A stretch of 27,307 nt of DNA, from assembly GCA_001655205.1 (NCBI GenBank), contig LPNZ01011260.1, positions 1 through 27,307 on the forward strand, in the 5' to 3' direction. Positions 18,765 to 27,307 of the stretch are shown here, in pieces. The stretch comes from Lenisia limosa (lineage: Eukaryota; Breviatea). Made by a program: the position numbers and the translations under genes. Numbering within the stretch: position 1 is the first letter of the stretch; every line of letters begins with the position of its first letter. Under the pieces are notes generated by a model that saw only the letters and a program-made list of their open reading frames with translations, was not told the DNA's origin and ran no database searches.

Positions 18765-21700
18765 ATGGTTAGCGGGTGTAAAATTGCTATCTATTGTCAA
18801 CTGTTCAAAAAGGTTCGGGCAATTGTATTAGTCCCATGCAGAAATCCCATTATGAAAACATATACTGACCTCAATGGTTATTTTAAGATCACCATGACAA
18901 AAATTTACCTTTATTAGTGGAATTTTATTATTTTTATAAGACCCCCTCCTCCTTACCTTTCTTTATCCCTCCGCTAATCAGCGCAATGCCACCCGAATTA
19001 CATCTCAGAATGCTAATGAACTGGACTATTGTGCCAGACTACAGGGAAAAGCATTACTCGAGTACCTCTTGCAGCCCATTGGCGGTGTTGAAATGGTATG
19101 TGGTTGTTTGCTGCGATTTATTTCAGTTCCCAATGTGGTTATAAGAGCGTAAATTTCATGAAGGGTTCCAAAAGACCCACAAATATATCTATCCAAGAAA
19201 CCGCTTTTATTTAGAATAAGATGGTCCATTTTGTACTGGTGTTCTTCTCGTTTTGTTACGGACAATATGATGCTCTATCATTTCATTTGTTTCTCTCTGG
19301 CTTTATCAGTCTTTTGGGTCAGACCACTTGGGAAGAAGTAAATGTTTCAAACTACATATTATAAACTTGATAAAACAAGCGTTATGCCAGCTTTTACTGT
19401 ATCCTCGCTTGCCTTTCCAAAAGTCATTTTGAATTAGAGCTTCACTTTCGGTTCCGAAACACCTGTCAAATATCGATATTTGTCGAGGATTTATCGAGAA
19501 TTAAGTCTTTTTTGAAACCGAAAGTGAAGCCCTGTTTCAAATACAGCTTATCCTGATTCAGTCTTTTTGGAGACGACAATGAGCATAAGCTTTTATCTCA
19601 TTCTTTTGTCGGGTATGGAACAAATGTTATACTCTTTAGGGATGCGCACTATACCATCGGCTTAACTTGACATCCGTGAAATCAGTAATGGAAGCTATCA
19701 ACCTCTTTAACGGCTGTGATTATACTGACATCTTTTTCCTCGGGCCACCTGACTTATACAATGACTACAATTCAACGTATGCTGGGGAGGCACGAATTAT
19801 TGGGTGTTCCATTATCCAATCTACCTGATAAAGGTGATGGTATGGACAGCTTCGGAGCCCTTATTTCATTTCATCTCCATAAATATACAATCCAATGTTA
19901 GGGATAAGGGATGATTATAAAAACCGCCGCCTTCGGTTTGGGAAAACAAACTAATATCATCTGCAGACTCATCAACTGCTGAATTTTCATCAATAATGTA
20001 ATAGTAATGCCATCTTAAGTATATTTCAACATAAGCCAGTATTTCCAAAGGATGATTGTGTCGGCTCAGGCCCGATACTACTTTGTTTTTTAATTCACAT
20101 TTATACATAATATTTATCATAAATATTCCAAAGAAAGATTTTTTGATAGTCATTATTGAAGAGCAATAGAACCTATTTCTGAGTGGACCATTTTGACCTA
20201 TTAGATTCAAGGAGCAAAGAGAAAGTACACATGAAACCACCAGGAGTAAATGCAATCCCCCCGAAGACAGAAAAATTACAATGAAGGACCCCAATTTCGA
20301 TTTGTCTGACCCACAATGCCAAAAGATTCATATTAGGTAGGGCGTTTTAGAAATTAGAACTCCTTTGTCGAGATTCATCAAGGATTTATCGAGGAATTCA
20401 ATTTTTTTTTTTCATTAAACAAGAAGTGAAAAGAGGATATTGGATATTAGATATTTTTCTTATTTTCTACCAAATTTATTGTTTCGAGACATAATCATTG
20501 ATCTACACGAGCTTAATCATGGGTTGCAAAATGACCAAATTCTCAAGAACTCGATAAATATCGAAATTTTATAGTTTTGGAACCGAAATTCAAGCTCTAC
20601 TTTGTAGCCCTAAATTTAGGACTTTCAAATGTTTTGTAGTATTTTTGCTTTTTCTGAAGCTATGTGCATTTAAAAATATCGATAAAATATCAAGGTTTTT
20701 TTGAGACATTCTGTGGTTTTTGGGAGTTTTGAACCCTGGCGCTAACAAAACAGACGCCACGCTTCCGATGTTCCGATAGGTGAACGGCTGTACTCTATCC
20801 ACAAGCGTCGTTGGAGGCAACAGACTGGCTTCGAAGCTGTTGACTAGTGGGGAGGGGGGAGTAAAATTAAAAATTTTCTGAAACAAAAAAACCCAAATCA
20901 ACTCTGTTGGCTGACAACACACGAGGGTTGATATCGATTTGCTGGAATAGTGATCAGCACCGCATCAGCCTTGATGAAGATATGGCTTGACTATATTTTC
21001 GTATTTTATTATTTCCGGAGAACAATAAGTGAAGCTAAAAGTAAGCACTATGTACTTCACTGACCTATGACAGCCTCCATGCAAGAATCAACTCAATAAG
21101 AGCAACACCACCATCTCTTGACAAGCAGATTCTGATTCCTGATCTTGATCAGGTTTGAGTTTTTTTTATTTGTGTTCCCGTACAATTTAGTTTTTAAAGA
21201 ATTTAATTGCCAAAATTTGAAATGAAATCTGAAATGTAATTGCCATGATAAGTCTCACTTCAAATTTTGAGTAAATTTTTAATCTATTGCACTCTTTGCC
21301 CAGGCTTTGGATCAATATGGTACTGATTTGATACAGATTTTGTTCTTAAAAAGAGTAATCGTGATAAATTCTCTGTTACCATTGTGTGCTAAAATTGAAC
21401 TCTAATAGTATATCATATATTGATATTAACCTATAACCGAAGGTGACTCTCTAATGAATATTCTTTACTTGCCTTTGACTTAGACTGCAGCCGGATATTT
21501 ATGATTCCAGTTTTTAAAGCGACTTTTCTCTTTATCATCCGAGTTTCTTGAGACTTTTTTTTCTTTTTGATCCTATTTTCTATTAGTACTACCGCAACAA
21601 TCTATTTTTACGTTCCAGAATACTTTTATGGATCCAATGTTGGCAGCACATTTGCTGTCACAGTCCCCAATAGTGGAGAGTGTCCAGCCCCTGATACCTC

Positions 21701-24639
21701 CAAGTTCTTCCAATGAAGACATTCCATTGTGGGTACTCTATGATATTTAGATGTATTAAAAATGAGTTTTGAAGACGGTTGGGGGGATATAGAATATAAT
21801 GTACTGTTTTACAAATGATAAATTTGATAAAAGTGGATTTTCAATCATGTCTTTTTGTATCATAAAAGCCAGGAAATTCATAATAATCTAGTGTACAACA
21901 GAGAATACAAATGAGGATATCATAATCACTTTATTCTTAAGAACTATTTGAGTGGGAGGACATTAGGCGGGGGGGCATCACAACTTCTGATGCAGAAGCC
22001 ACTGGCCATCTGCTTCTTGGTAATTTTCAAACCTTGAGTTTTTCAAACGCCAAATACAAGAAAAACAGAGAGTGTTGGGTTTGTTTGTTTCATAGATATT
22101 TTTTTCATATTAAATTCCCATAGCTGCAACATGGAAGGGCAAACGCTGATGCCCACTGATTTCCTGAGTACCACTGGGTCGCAAATGGACGGAATGGTGT
22201 ATAGTGATGACGGGCTCGAATTCGAGAGGTCTGAGCTTGCGAGATTTGACTCCGTTTGTAACTCCCCCGCACTGCTGGCCAGTGTGGCTTCTTCTTTCGA
22301 CACCAATGTCTCGGATCCGGGCACGTCATCGTCTCCCGGGGCCCAGATGTCTTATTATCACACTGCAAGTCCTCCACTTCACGCCCAGGTGGGTTGGGTT
22401 ACGTTGGACTATTTTTCCAACTTTGATGGTAAATAAATCTTACTTCCTCTGTGGGACTGCCCAATTGTATTCTGAATATAATTGTTACAATTTTTCCAAC
22501 CTCTTTTTAAATTTCTCTGATGGATAAATCATATGATAGATTTCATCTAAAATGGAATCTTCAGTGAATCAGAGAAATTCAAAAAGAGGTAGGGAATGAA
22601 AGAATAGGGGATGCACTTTCATTTCCTACCTCTTTTTTGAATCTCTGATTTCACTGATGAAGAAACCATATGATAGAACTCATCTTCTATGGATTTCTCA
22701 ACACTTTTATCTATTTTTTGATTGTGTGGGGCTTTGGCCAAATACAACCTATTGTAATTTACTATCTATACATATTGTTTTCTGTCTGCATTGTACTGTT
22801 GCCAAGCCTCCCCAATCTCCTGCTTTTATTGAACATAATTGGTTGAACCTATTGTTATGGTAGAATTTTGAATGAGCTCCCCGTTACGGCAATATTCTTC
22901 ATCGAAATTTCCTTCGTTTACCCCCCCCCCCCNNNNNNNNNNNNNNNNNNNNNNNNNNNNNNNNNNNNNNNNNNNNTGTTAAGTGTGATGTCTAGGCAAA
23001 GCGACGACTTTCGGAATCGCAAAATGGGAAAATTGTTGAACAAGTCAGAAGATCAGAAAGGTACAAGGGTGGTCAGTGAGGATAATGAAGTTGGTGAAAA
23101 TGAAGGTGATGAAGATGGTTAAGGTGATGATGGTGAAAATGATAAAAATGGAGAAGAGTCAAGGTTGGTTGATAAGTCCCTAATCCTATCATTGAGTTGT
23201 TGTGTATTTCTATATTTTCTCTTGGGCAAAGTTAACTTTTCAGCCCTGAAATTGCGCGTTTAGAAGAGAAGATTCACATACTCCAAGTCAAACTGGATAG
23301 TTGGAGGGGATGTTGGATCGATAATCTACATTCGATCACCTTTGAGTGATTGCCCTCTGTGTATTTTAATACCAAGTTTACAATATGGGACAATATCAAC
23401 ATTCATTCCCGTAAATGTACTGGAGCCTTCTCGGAATCTGGCTAAAGCTGGGTTTACATTAACTATTAATTATAGCCTAATTAGGGCTTCCCTGCTGTCC
23501 CAAAAATTATTAAATTTCTCAATAAATCCTCGATAAATATCGACGTAGGGAATAATAATCCACCTCATCATTTTCTTCACCTTTCCAACAGTTTTTTATT
23601 TGAAATACTATTCTATATATAAATTCTTACTATTTAGAGAAAAATTGTTCGAGCTCACTGTCTCTCAGTGACATCGGATCGGGAGATTCTTTGAACTTCA
23701 AAGAAGATCATTGGAAGGTAGGCGTTTCTTCAGTACTTGAATGGTATAATTGCTTAATATGTTCACCCATATCCACTAGTGATATGATATGATCATATGA
23801 CCGACTTTTGGGTCAAATGATGAACGAAGGTGTGTCATTGAGACTTGTCGGTCAACTATCATATGAGTGGAAATAAGGTAATTACTACGTGTAAAATGAT
23901 AATCACAAATTAAGAAAACGATCAAAAACACTATTAAAAAGTTCTTGATAACTATTTGAATTTAATCTCATATTCGCTAGAAATGATGATTGAAATAATG
24001 TGATTAACTTGCCAAGGTCGTTGAAGCAATGGACAGTGGGAGACACTCTGCTATTCTGGTTCTTGTTGATGAAGAGCAAAGGACAGCGCTTGACCGATGC
24101 TGCAACTACAAGTTTGTATCATACAAATGTGCAATTTCAGAGGGCCGCACGTTTCCTCAGAAAAAGCCCCGTGTTGTCGTTATGCACCTTAAAACGTTTA
24201 TGGAGTATCAAGAGTAGGTTACATTTGGACTTGGCACTAGGGCTTCCTTCCCTATAGTCTGAAAAAAGTCCGGTAACATTTCGATTTTCAATGAAGATTT
24301 CCAGATTTATTTTTTTGGAACATTGGGAAGCACTTGTCACATTTTTCTTCTTATTGTTTTCCCGGTAATCTTTGAGTCTTGGTGATTAATCACCATTACT
24401 GCGCCTGAGTCTGATTTTGTAGAGGAGGTTGTGACGTACAATACTTCGACTCAATTATTGCCTTCTGTGTCAATGACGTTGGCGGGGCCAGCTGGATTCT
24501 GTGTCCAAATAACTTTGTCACAAATATGATCTTTGTTCCAAATATTACCATACCAAGAAAATGTATTTATCTTCTAGAATCTTCTCAATCTGGTGAAGAA
24601 AGAGAAAATCAATGTCCAAGCTTTTTGCAGAAAACGTAG
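18765..24639 (+). CDS. Unknown 455-aa protein, 11 exons (possible transcriptional regulator)
   Basis: Exons 18765-18812, 18982-19095, 19640-19776, 21074-21152, 21619-21728, 22124-22388, 22996-23060, 23244-23299, 23638-23717, 24017-24213 and 24423-24639 (TAG) sum to 1368 nt. All ten junctions keep one frame. Residues 1-100 look globular (ELDYCARLQGKALLEYLLQP, FNGCDYTDIFFLGPPDLYND). Residues about 140-250 are Ser/Pro/Met-rich and acidic, like a disordered activation region. A252-KRR-L opens a basic patch, followed at about 274-291 by a short coiled coil (IARLEEKIHILQVKLDKK). Residues 319-430 alternate hydrophobic strands and helices (AILVLVDEEQ, PRVVVMHLKTF, DSIIAFCVNDVGG), vaguely like a degenerate response-regulator receiver with His where the phospho-acceptor Asp would be. 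Basic patch, zipper-like helix and acidic region suggest a nuclear role, by inference only. Five introns carry inverted-repeat elements. Confidence 0.75.
19436..19533. repeat. 98-bp inverted-repeat element, best-preserved copy
   Basis: 18-bp terminal repeats AGAGCTTCACTTTCGGTT and AACCGAAAGTGAAGCCCT pair with one mismatch. They flank the core CAAATATCGATATTTGTCG and GAGGATTTATCGAG. It sits in the second intron of the 455-aa gene and has no coding capacity. Confidence 0.85.
19866..20294 (-). other. Unassigned 142-codon antisense ORF in an intron
   Basis: This open frame runs from ATG at 20294, with a hydrophobic signal-like start (FIVIFLSSGGLHLLLVVSCV) and a later polar part (DENSAVDESADDISL). 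It is long for DNA this AT-rich but matches nothing I recognise. It lies antisense in the intron 19777-21073, near the flavin-oxidase relic. It may be chance or decayed coding DNA. Confidence 0.25.
20747..20985 (-). pseudogene. Relic of a protoporphyrinogen oxidase / flavin amine oxidase-like gene
   Basis: Two minus-strand blocks, about 20985-20923 and 20836-20747, join in phase (phase 2 on both sides, GT...AG). They read KADAVLITIPANRYQPS followed by FEASLLPPTTLVDRVQPFTY and RNIGSVASVL. The pattern ADAV...(I/V)PA...LLPP...L...V..F.Y..(I/V)GSVA.V resembles the substrate-domain start in HemY/PPOX and related FAD amine oxidases, where it follows the second part of the FAD fold. Neither the GxGxxG N-terminus nor the C-terminal FAD motif was found within several kb, so this is a fragment. 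It lies antisense in intron 3 of the 455-aa gene. The alternative is two exons of an unrecognised nested gene. Confidence 0.35.
22497..22685. repeat. Compound direct and inverted repeat
   Basis: Arms 22562-22603 and 22616-22657 form a ~40-bp hairpin (GAATCAGAGAAATTC, AAAAAGAGGTAGG and their complement) with a short loop. A third copy at 22497-22552 repeats 22628-22685 directly (ACCTCTTTTT, CTCTGAT, CATATGATAGA). It lies in the intron 22389-22995. Confidence 0.8.
24239..24333. repeat. ~95-bp intronic inverted-repeat element
   Basis: It runs from AGGGCTTCCTTCCCTATAG to a right end TTGGGAAGCACT, with the related core TTTCGATTTTCAATGAAG. It fills nearly half of the last intron of the 455-aa gene. 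Confidence 0.6.
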
Positions 24640-25301
24640 GCAAACTCTGTTTTGTTTCAATATCACTACGGCGCATTGACTTGTGATTCTTGTGAAACCG
24701 TTTGAATTCCCATATTTTACATGGGAATCCCATGGAATTTTATAGAGATTTGAAGAAATCTATGGGATTTCAATNNNNNNNNNNNNNNNNNNNNNNNNNN
24801 NNNNNNNNNNNNNNNNNNNNNNNNNNNNNNNNNNNNNNNNNNNNNNNNNNNNNNNNNNNNNNNNNNNNNNNNNNNNNNNNNNNNNNNNNNNNNNNNNNNN
24901 NNNNNNNNNNNNNNNNNNNNNNNNNNNNNNNNNNNNNNNNNNNNNNNNNNNNNNNNNNNNNNNNNNNNNNNNNNNNNTTTTAGAGATATGATGTGAATAT
25001 ATTTCATTGTTTGAATTCAATCAGATTTCATCCAGATACCATTTGGAAGAGCTGAAAATCCAAAGTCGGTGCTCCAATAGATATATAAAAGAAGGTCATA
25101 GTATACTATATCAGACTGGGATCGAATCACCGCCCCCGCCCAGCCCCAAAGTTGATATGCCGTTGAATAAGAAGTTTGAAAATTGCATATTATCAGAAAT
25201 ATGACATAAGTGGAAACATCAAAACGCTAAAAAACATGGTCACACAAACCACTGCCTAAGAAAAGAAAATTAAAAACCTAATCCGAACCTCCTCCCTCCC
25301 C
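24640..25301. other. Convergent spacer with gap
   Basis: The 3' flanks of the 455-aa gene and the coiled-coil gene. The edge of the N run at 24775-24977 carries repeated CATGGGAAT and ATGGGATTT motifs, so a short tandem repeat may have broken the assembly. A 65-codon ORF at 25007-25204 has no supporting splice sites or recognisable motif. Confidence 0.5.
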
Positions 25302-27116
25302 CTATGCTCTGCCCCTCTCTTCTCGAAGTTGCCTCTCAAGATCCGCCATTCTTGCCCTGTCGAGGTGAAAAATGCCAAGTGTCCAATCCAAAGACAAATA
25401 AATAAAGTAATTTTTCTGCCTAATATGAAGACAAATAATATGAACCTGACCCTCCATCACCAAACGTCAAATATGATACTTGACTCGGCTTTATAATACT
25501 CAATACAGCCCTCCTCCATAATATCCTTGTATCCCCAAAACAGCATCAACAGACCCCTAACCCCCACACCATTTCCAAAAATGCGCCACCCCTCCTCCTG
25601 ACTAAAAAAACTCTGGTTTTCAATGGAATATGCTCTTTCTTCAACTGTGCGATTACCACCCCTCCCCTCCCCCACGCTAAATAGGCACAGTCGGCAATAG
25701 AACTGTCTAGGAGTCCCCTGAATCTTGCTTCAACTTTCACTCGTTCATCCTGAAGGAGGGGGGGGGGGGTAAAACGGNNNNNNNNNNNNNNNNNNNNNNN
25801 NNNNNNNNNNNNNNNNNNNNNNNNNNNNNNNNNNNNNNNNNNNNNNNNNNNNNNNNNNNNNNNAACTCTATCAGCTAAAAGCACACAAGGGTCAAAACAA
25901 ACAAATGCCGGAGTTTTTAAAGAACGTTGTTCACTGCTTGTACTATATACAATGACAGGGATAAGTCTTGACCTATTTTCTTTGGAAATCACAAAGCAGA
26001 TCGGTCAAGACTTATCTAGGTTACTGTACATATTACATATATGTATGCTATTAGATACGACAACTCTCACCTCATAAAACTGCCTGTACTGCCTGAAGAT
26101 CTGAAAGTACTCCAATTGCTGTTTTTCCGCCTCCTTTGCGAACCGATCAGAGTCATTTTCCATTTCAATTTCCATGTGGTTGGACTGGGGGGTGGGGTAA
26201 ACGCAGTAACTTTCGATGAATAATAGCGTAAGGGATAAATCATGAACCTAAGAGATGAACACATCTCAAAAAAAAAGGGTGATGATAAAGAATCAAAAAA
26301 GGGGGCTTTGGTTTCGTTTCCATTTCAACTCCAGGACTGAGGGAATGGGAGTGATCAAGAAATGGAATCTGTGAGAAAAGGGCAACAAGAAAAAAAAACA
26401 TGGGGTTGAGAGANNNNNNNNNNNNNNNNNNNNNNNNNNNNNNNNNNNNNNNNNNNNNNNNNNNNNNNNNNNNNNNNNNNNNNNNNNNNNNNNNNNNNNN
26501 NNNNNNNNNNNNNNNNNNNNNNNNNNNNNNNNNNNNNNNNNNNNNNNNNTAATAACTGTGTCGGTCTTTTCTGCCCTGTTAATCCAACCTGTTCAGTCAA
26601 CTGCGCAACTTTCTTCTCAAGCAAATCCTGAAACAATTAATAAAAAAAGCAGGAATCTCCCACTCCCCCACAAAAATCGAGAAAAAAAAAGAGAAAAANN
26701 NNNNNNNNNNNNNNNNNNNNNNNNNNNNNNNNNNNNNNNNNNNNNNNNNNNNNNNNNNNNNNNNNNNNNNNNNNNNNNNNNNNNNNNNNNNNNNNNNNNN
26801 NNNNNNNNNNNNNNNNNNNNNNNNNNNNNNNNNNNNNNNNNNNNNNNNNNNNNNNNNTCGCTCGAGATAATTCAAGCTCCAATTGGGTGTACTCATCAAT
26901 ACTGACTTGTTGCCCGGCATTATAACGATTCTCAGCTTCCTTAAAAGGTAAGTATATGTAAGCTTCTATAAAAGGGCAAGTCACATTTTGAAGTATGATG
27001 TACGAACGAACCTTCATGATTTTGTCTTTTTCTCTCTCCAGCTCCTCTCGCATTAGCTGCTTCTCCATCTCCAGCTTTGTAGAGTGTTCCTCCTCGACCT
27101 TCCTCCTTTCATCATC
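25302..27116 (-). CDS. Coiled-coil protein, 3' part of gene
   Basis: Exons in transcript order: 27116-27012, 26939 to at least 26858 (runs into a gap), 26627-26589, 26184-26071, 25749-25676, 25601-25568, 25525-25461 and 25356-25302 (TAG). Phases agree from 26184 to the stop; an exon may be hidden in the gap 26414-26549. The protein is strongly charged coiled coil: KLEMEKQLMREELEREKDK, IDEYTQLELELSRA, LLEKKVAQLTEQ, FAKEAEKQQLEYFQIFRQYR. It then has a less regular region (ARFRGLLDSSIADCAYLAQE, CIEYYKAESSIIFDVW) and ends ARMADLERQLREERGRA. Its start is outside the window. Long coiled coils of this kind occur in cytoskeletal, ciliary and kinesin-tail proteins; nothing here picks one. No motor or nucleotide-binding motif is visible. 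Confidence 0.75.
25959..26017. repeat. 59-bp miniature inverted-repeat element, second copy
   Basis: GGATAAGTCTTGACC at the left and GGTCAAGACTTATC at the right, with core GGAAATCACAAAGCAGATC. Its reverse complement matches 3769-3828. It lies in a coiled-coil gene intron. Confidence 0.85.
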
Positions 27117-27307
27117 CTAAAGTATGTCAATTCGACTCTTCTTCAACAGATTGGACGGAAAATATGAGAGTTATATAAAGCGTGTGACGGGGTGGGGGTC
27201 ATGAGAAAGGTCCCTTTGTGAGGCTCTGCAAAATTTACTATGTTGTATGTGGGTCTTATTGTGCGGGGAGAGGGTTGAACAGATTGAACGGGGTCATTAT
27301 GAAATAA
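27117..27307. other. Intron of the coiled-coil gene
   Basis: The sequence upstream of the acceptor at 27117-27119 shows no open exon on the minus strand. The gene continues beyond the window. Confidence 0.5.

Noticed and set aside
18982-19095. An alternative open frame (MPPELHLRMLMNW...) in this exon
   Set aside because: The phase-0 exon beginning at ATG 18765 selects the other frame, which also fits the next exon.
19310-19337. A short plus-strand exon between the second and third exons of the 455-aa gene
   Set aside because: It would shift the phase by one and put a stop in the next exon; direct joining of 19095 to 19640 keeps the frame.
22996-23299. A classical bZIP DNA-binding domain (KRR basic patch plus Leu-rich helix)
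   Set aside because: The basic part lacks the conserved Asn and Arg spacing of bZIP proteins, and the Leu heptad run is too short; described only as basic patch plus coiled coil.
24702-25020. Long ORFs crossing runs of N
   Set aside because: They are open only because unknown bases cannot encode stops.
25007-25204. Plus-strand 65-codon ORF next to a gap
   Set aside because: The 455-aa gene already ends at 24639, and no splice sites, motif or neighbouring exon support it.

Overview
This is nuclear DNA from a eukaryote. Coding sequence is broken into many short exons (about 15-265 nt) joined by GT...AG introns. The background is AT-rich, introns and spacers carry short inverted-repeat elements, and there are 11 runs of N, several abutting poly-C, poly-G or poly-T. 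All three stop codons act as ordinary stops, so the standard code fits. A secreted fibrinogen-related lectin, a mitochondrial XPNPEP3-type aminopeptidase and a thioredoxin-type arsenate reductase point to a protist or an early-branching animal relative. The lineage cannot be fixed from the sequence alone. Gene models were built by hand, joining exons only where reading phase, splice sites and (where recognised) family alignment agree.

Left part (1-8 kb). The 3' part of an arsenate reductase gene (+, 231-2024) lies tail to tail with a complete 17-exon gene for a mitochondrial Xaa-Pro aminopeptidase 3 (-, 7931 to 2523, 446 aa, all five metal ligands present). Both genes have a tandemly duplicated 5' splice-site region. 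Several repeat families sit in their introns.

Middle (8.3-17.9 kb). A secreted fibrinogen-related lectin gene (+, 8334-14961) is divergent from the aminopeptidase. One large intron holds an antisense gene candidate with a membrane segment (11978-12593). Next come a compact 7-exon gene for a 179-aa helical, possibly BAR-like protein (-, 16336 to 15098) with strongly biased codons, and a divergent 5-exon gene for a 120-aa orphan protein (+, 16521-17884).

Right part (18.7-27.3 kb). An 11-exon gene (+, 18765-24639) encodes a 455-aa protein of unknown family with a Ser/Pro-rich centre, a basic patch, a short coiled coil and an alpha/beta C-terminal region. Its third intron contains an antisense two-exon relic resembling a protoporphyrinogen oxidase or flavin amine oxidase. 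The window ends with the 3' part of a coiled-coil gene (-, 27116 to 25302).

Nothing suggests the genes form one pathway or operon. The most unusual signals are the duplicated splice donors, the intron-borne miniature inverted-repeat families, the two antisense nested loci, and the intron-rich bacterial-type arsenate reductase. No CRISPR array, tRNA, rRNA or prokaryote-style system was seen.
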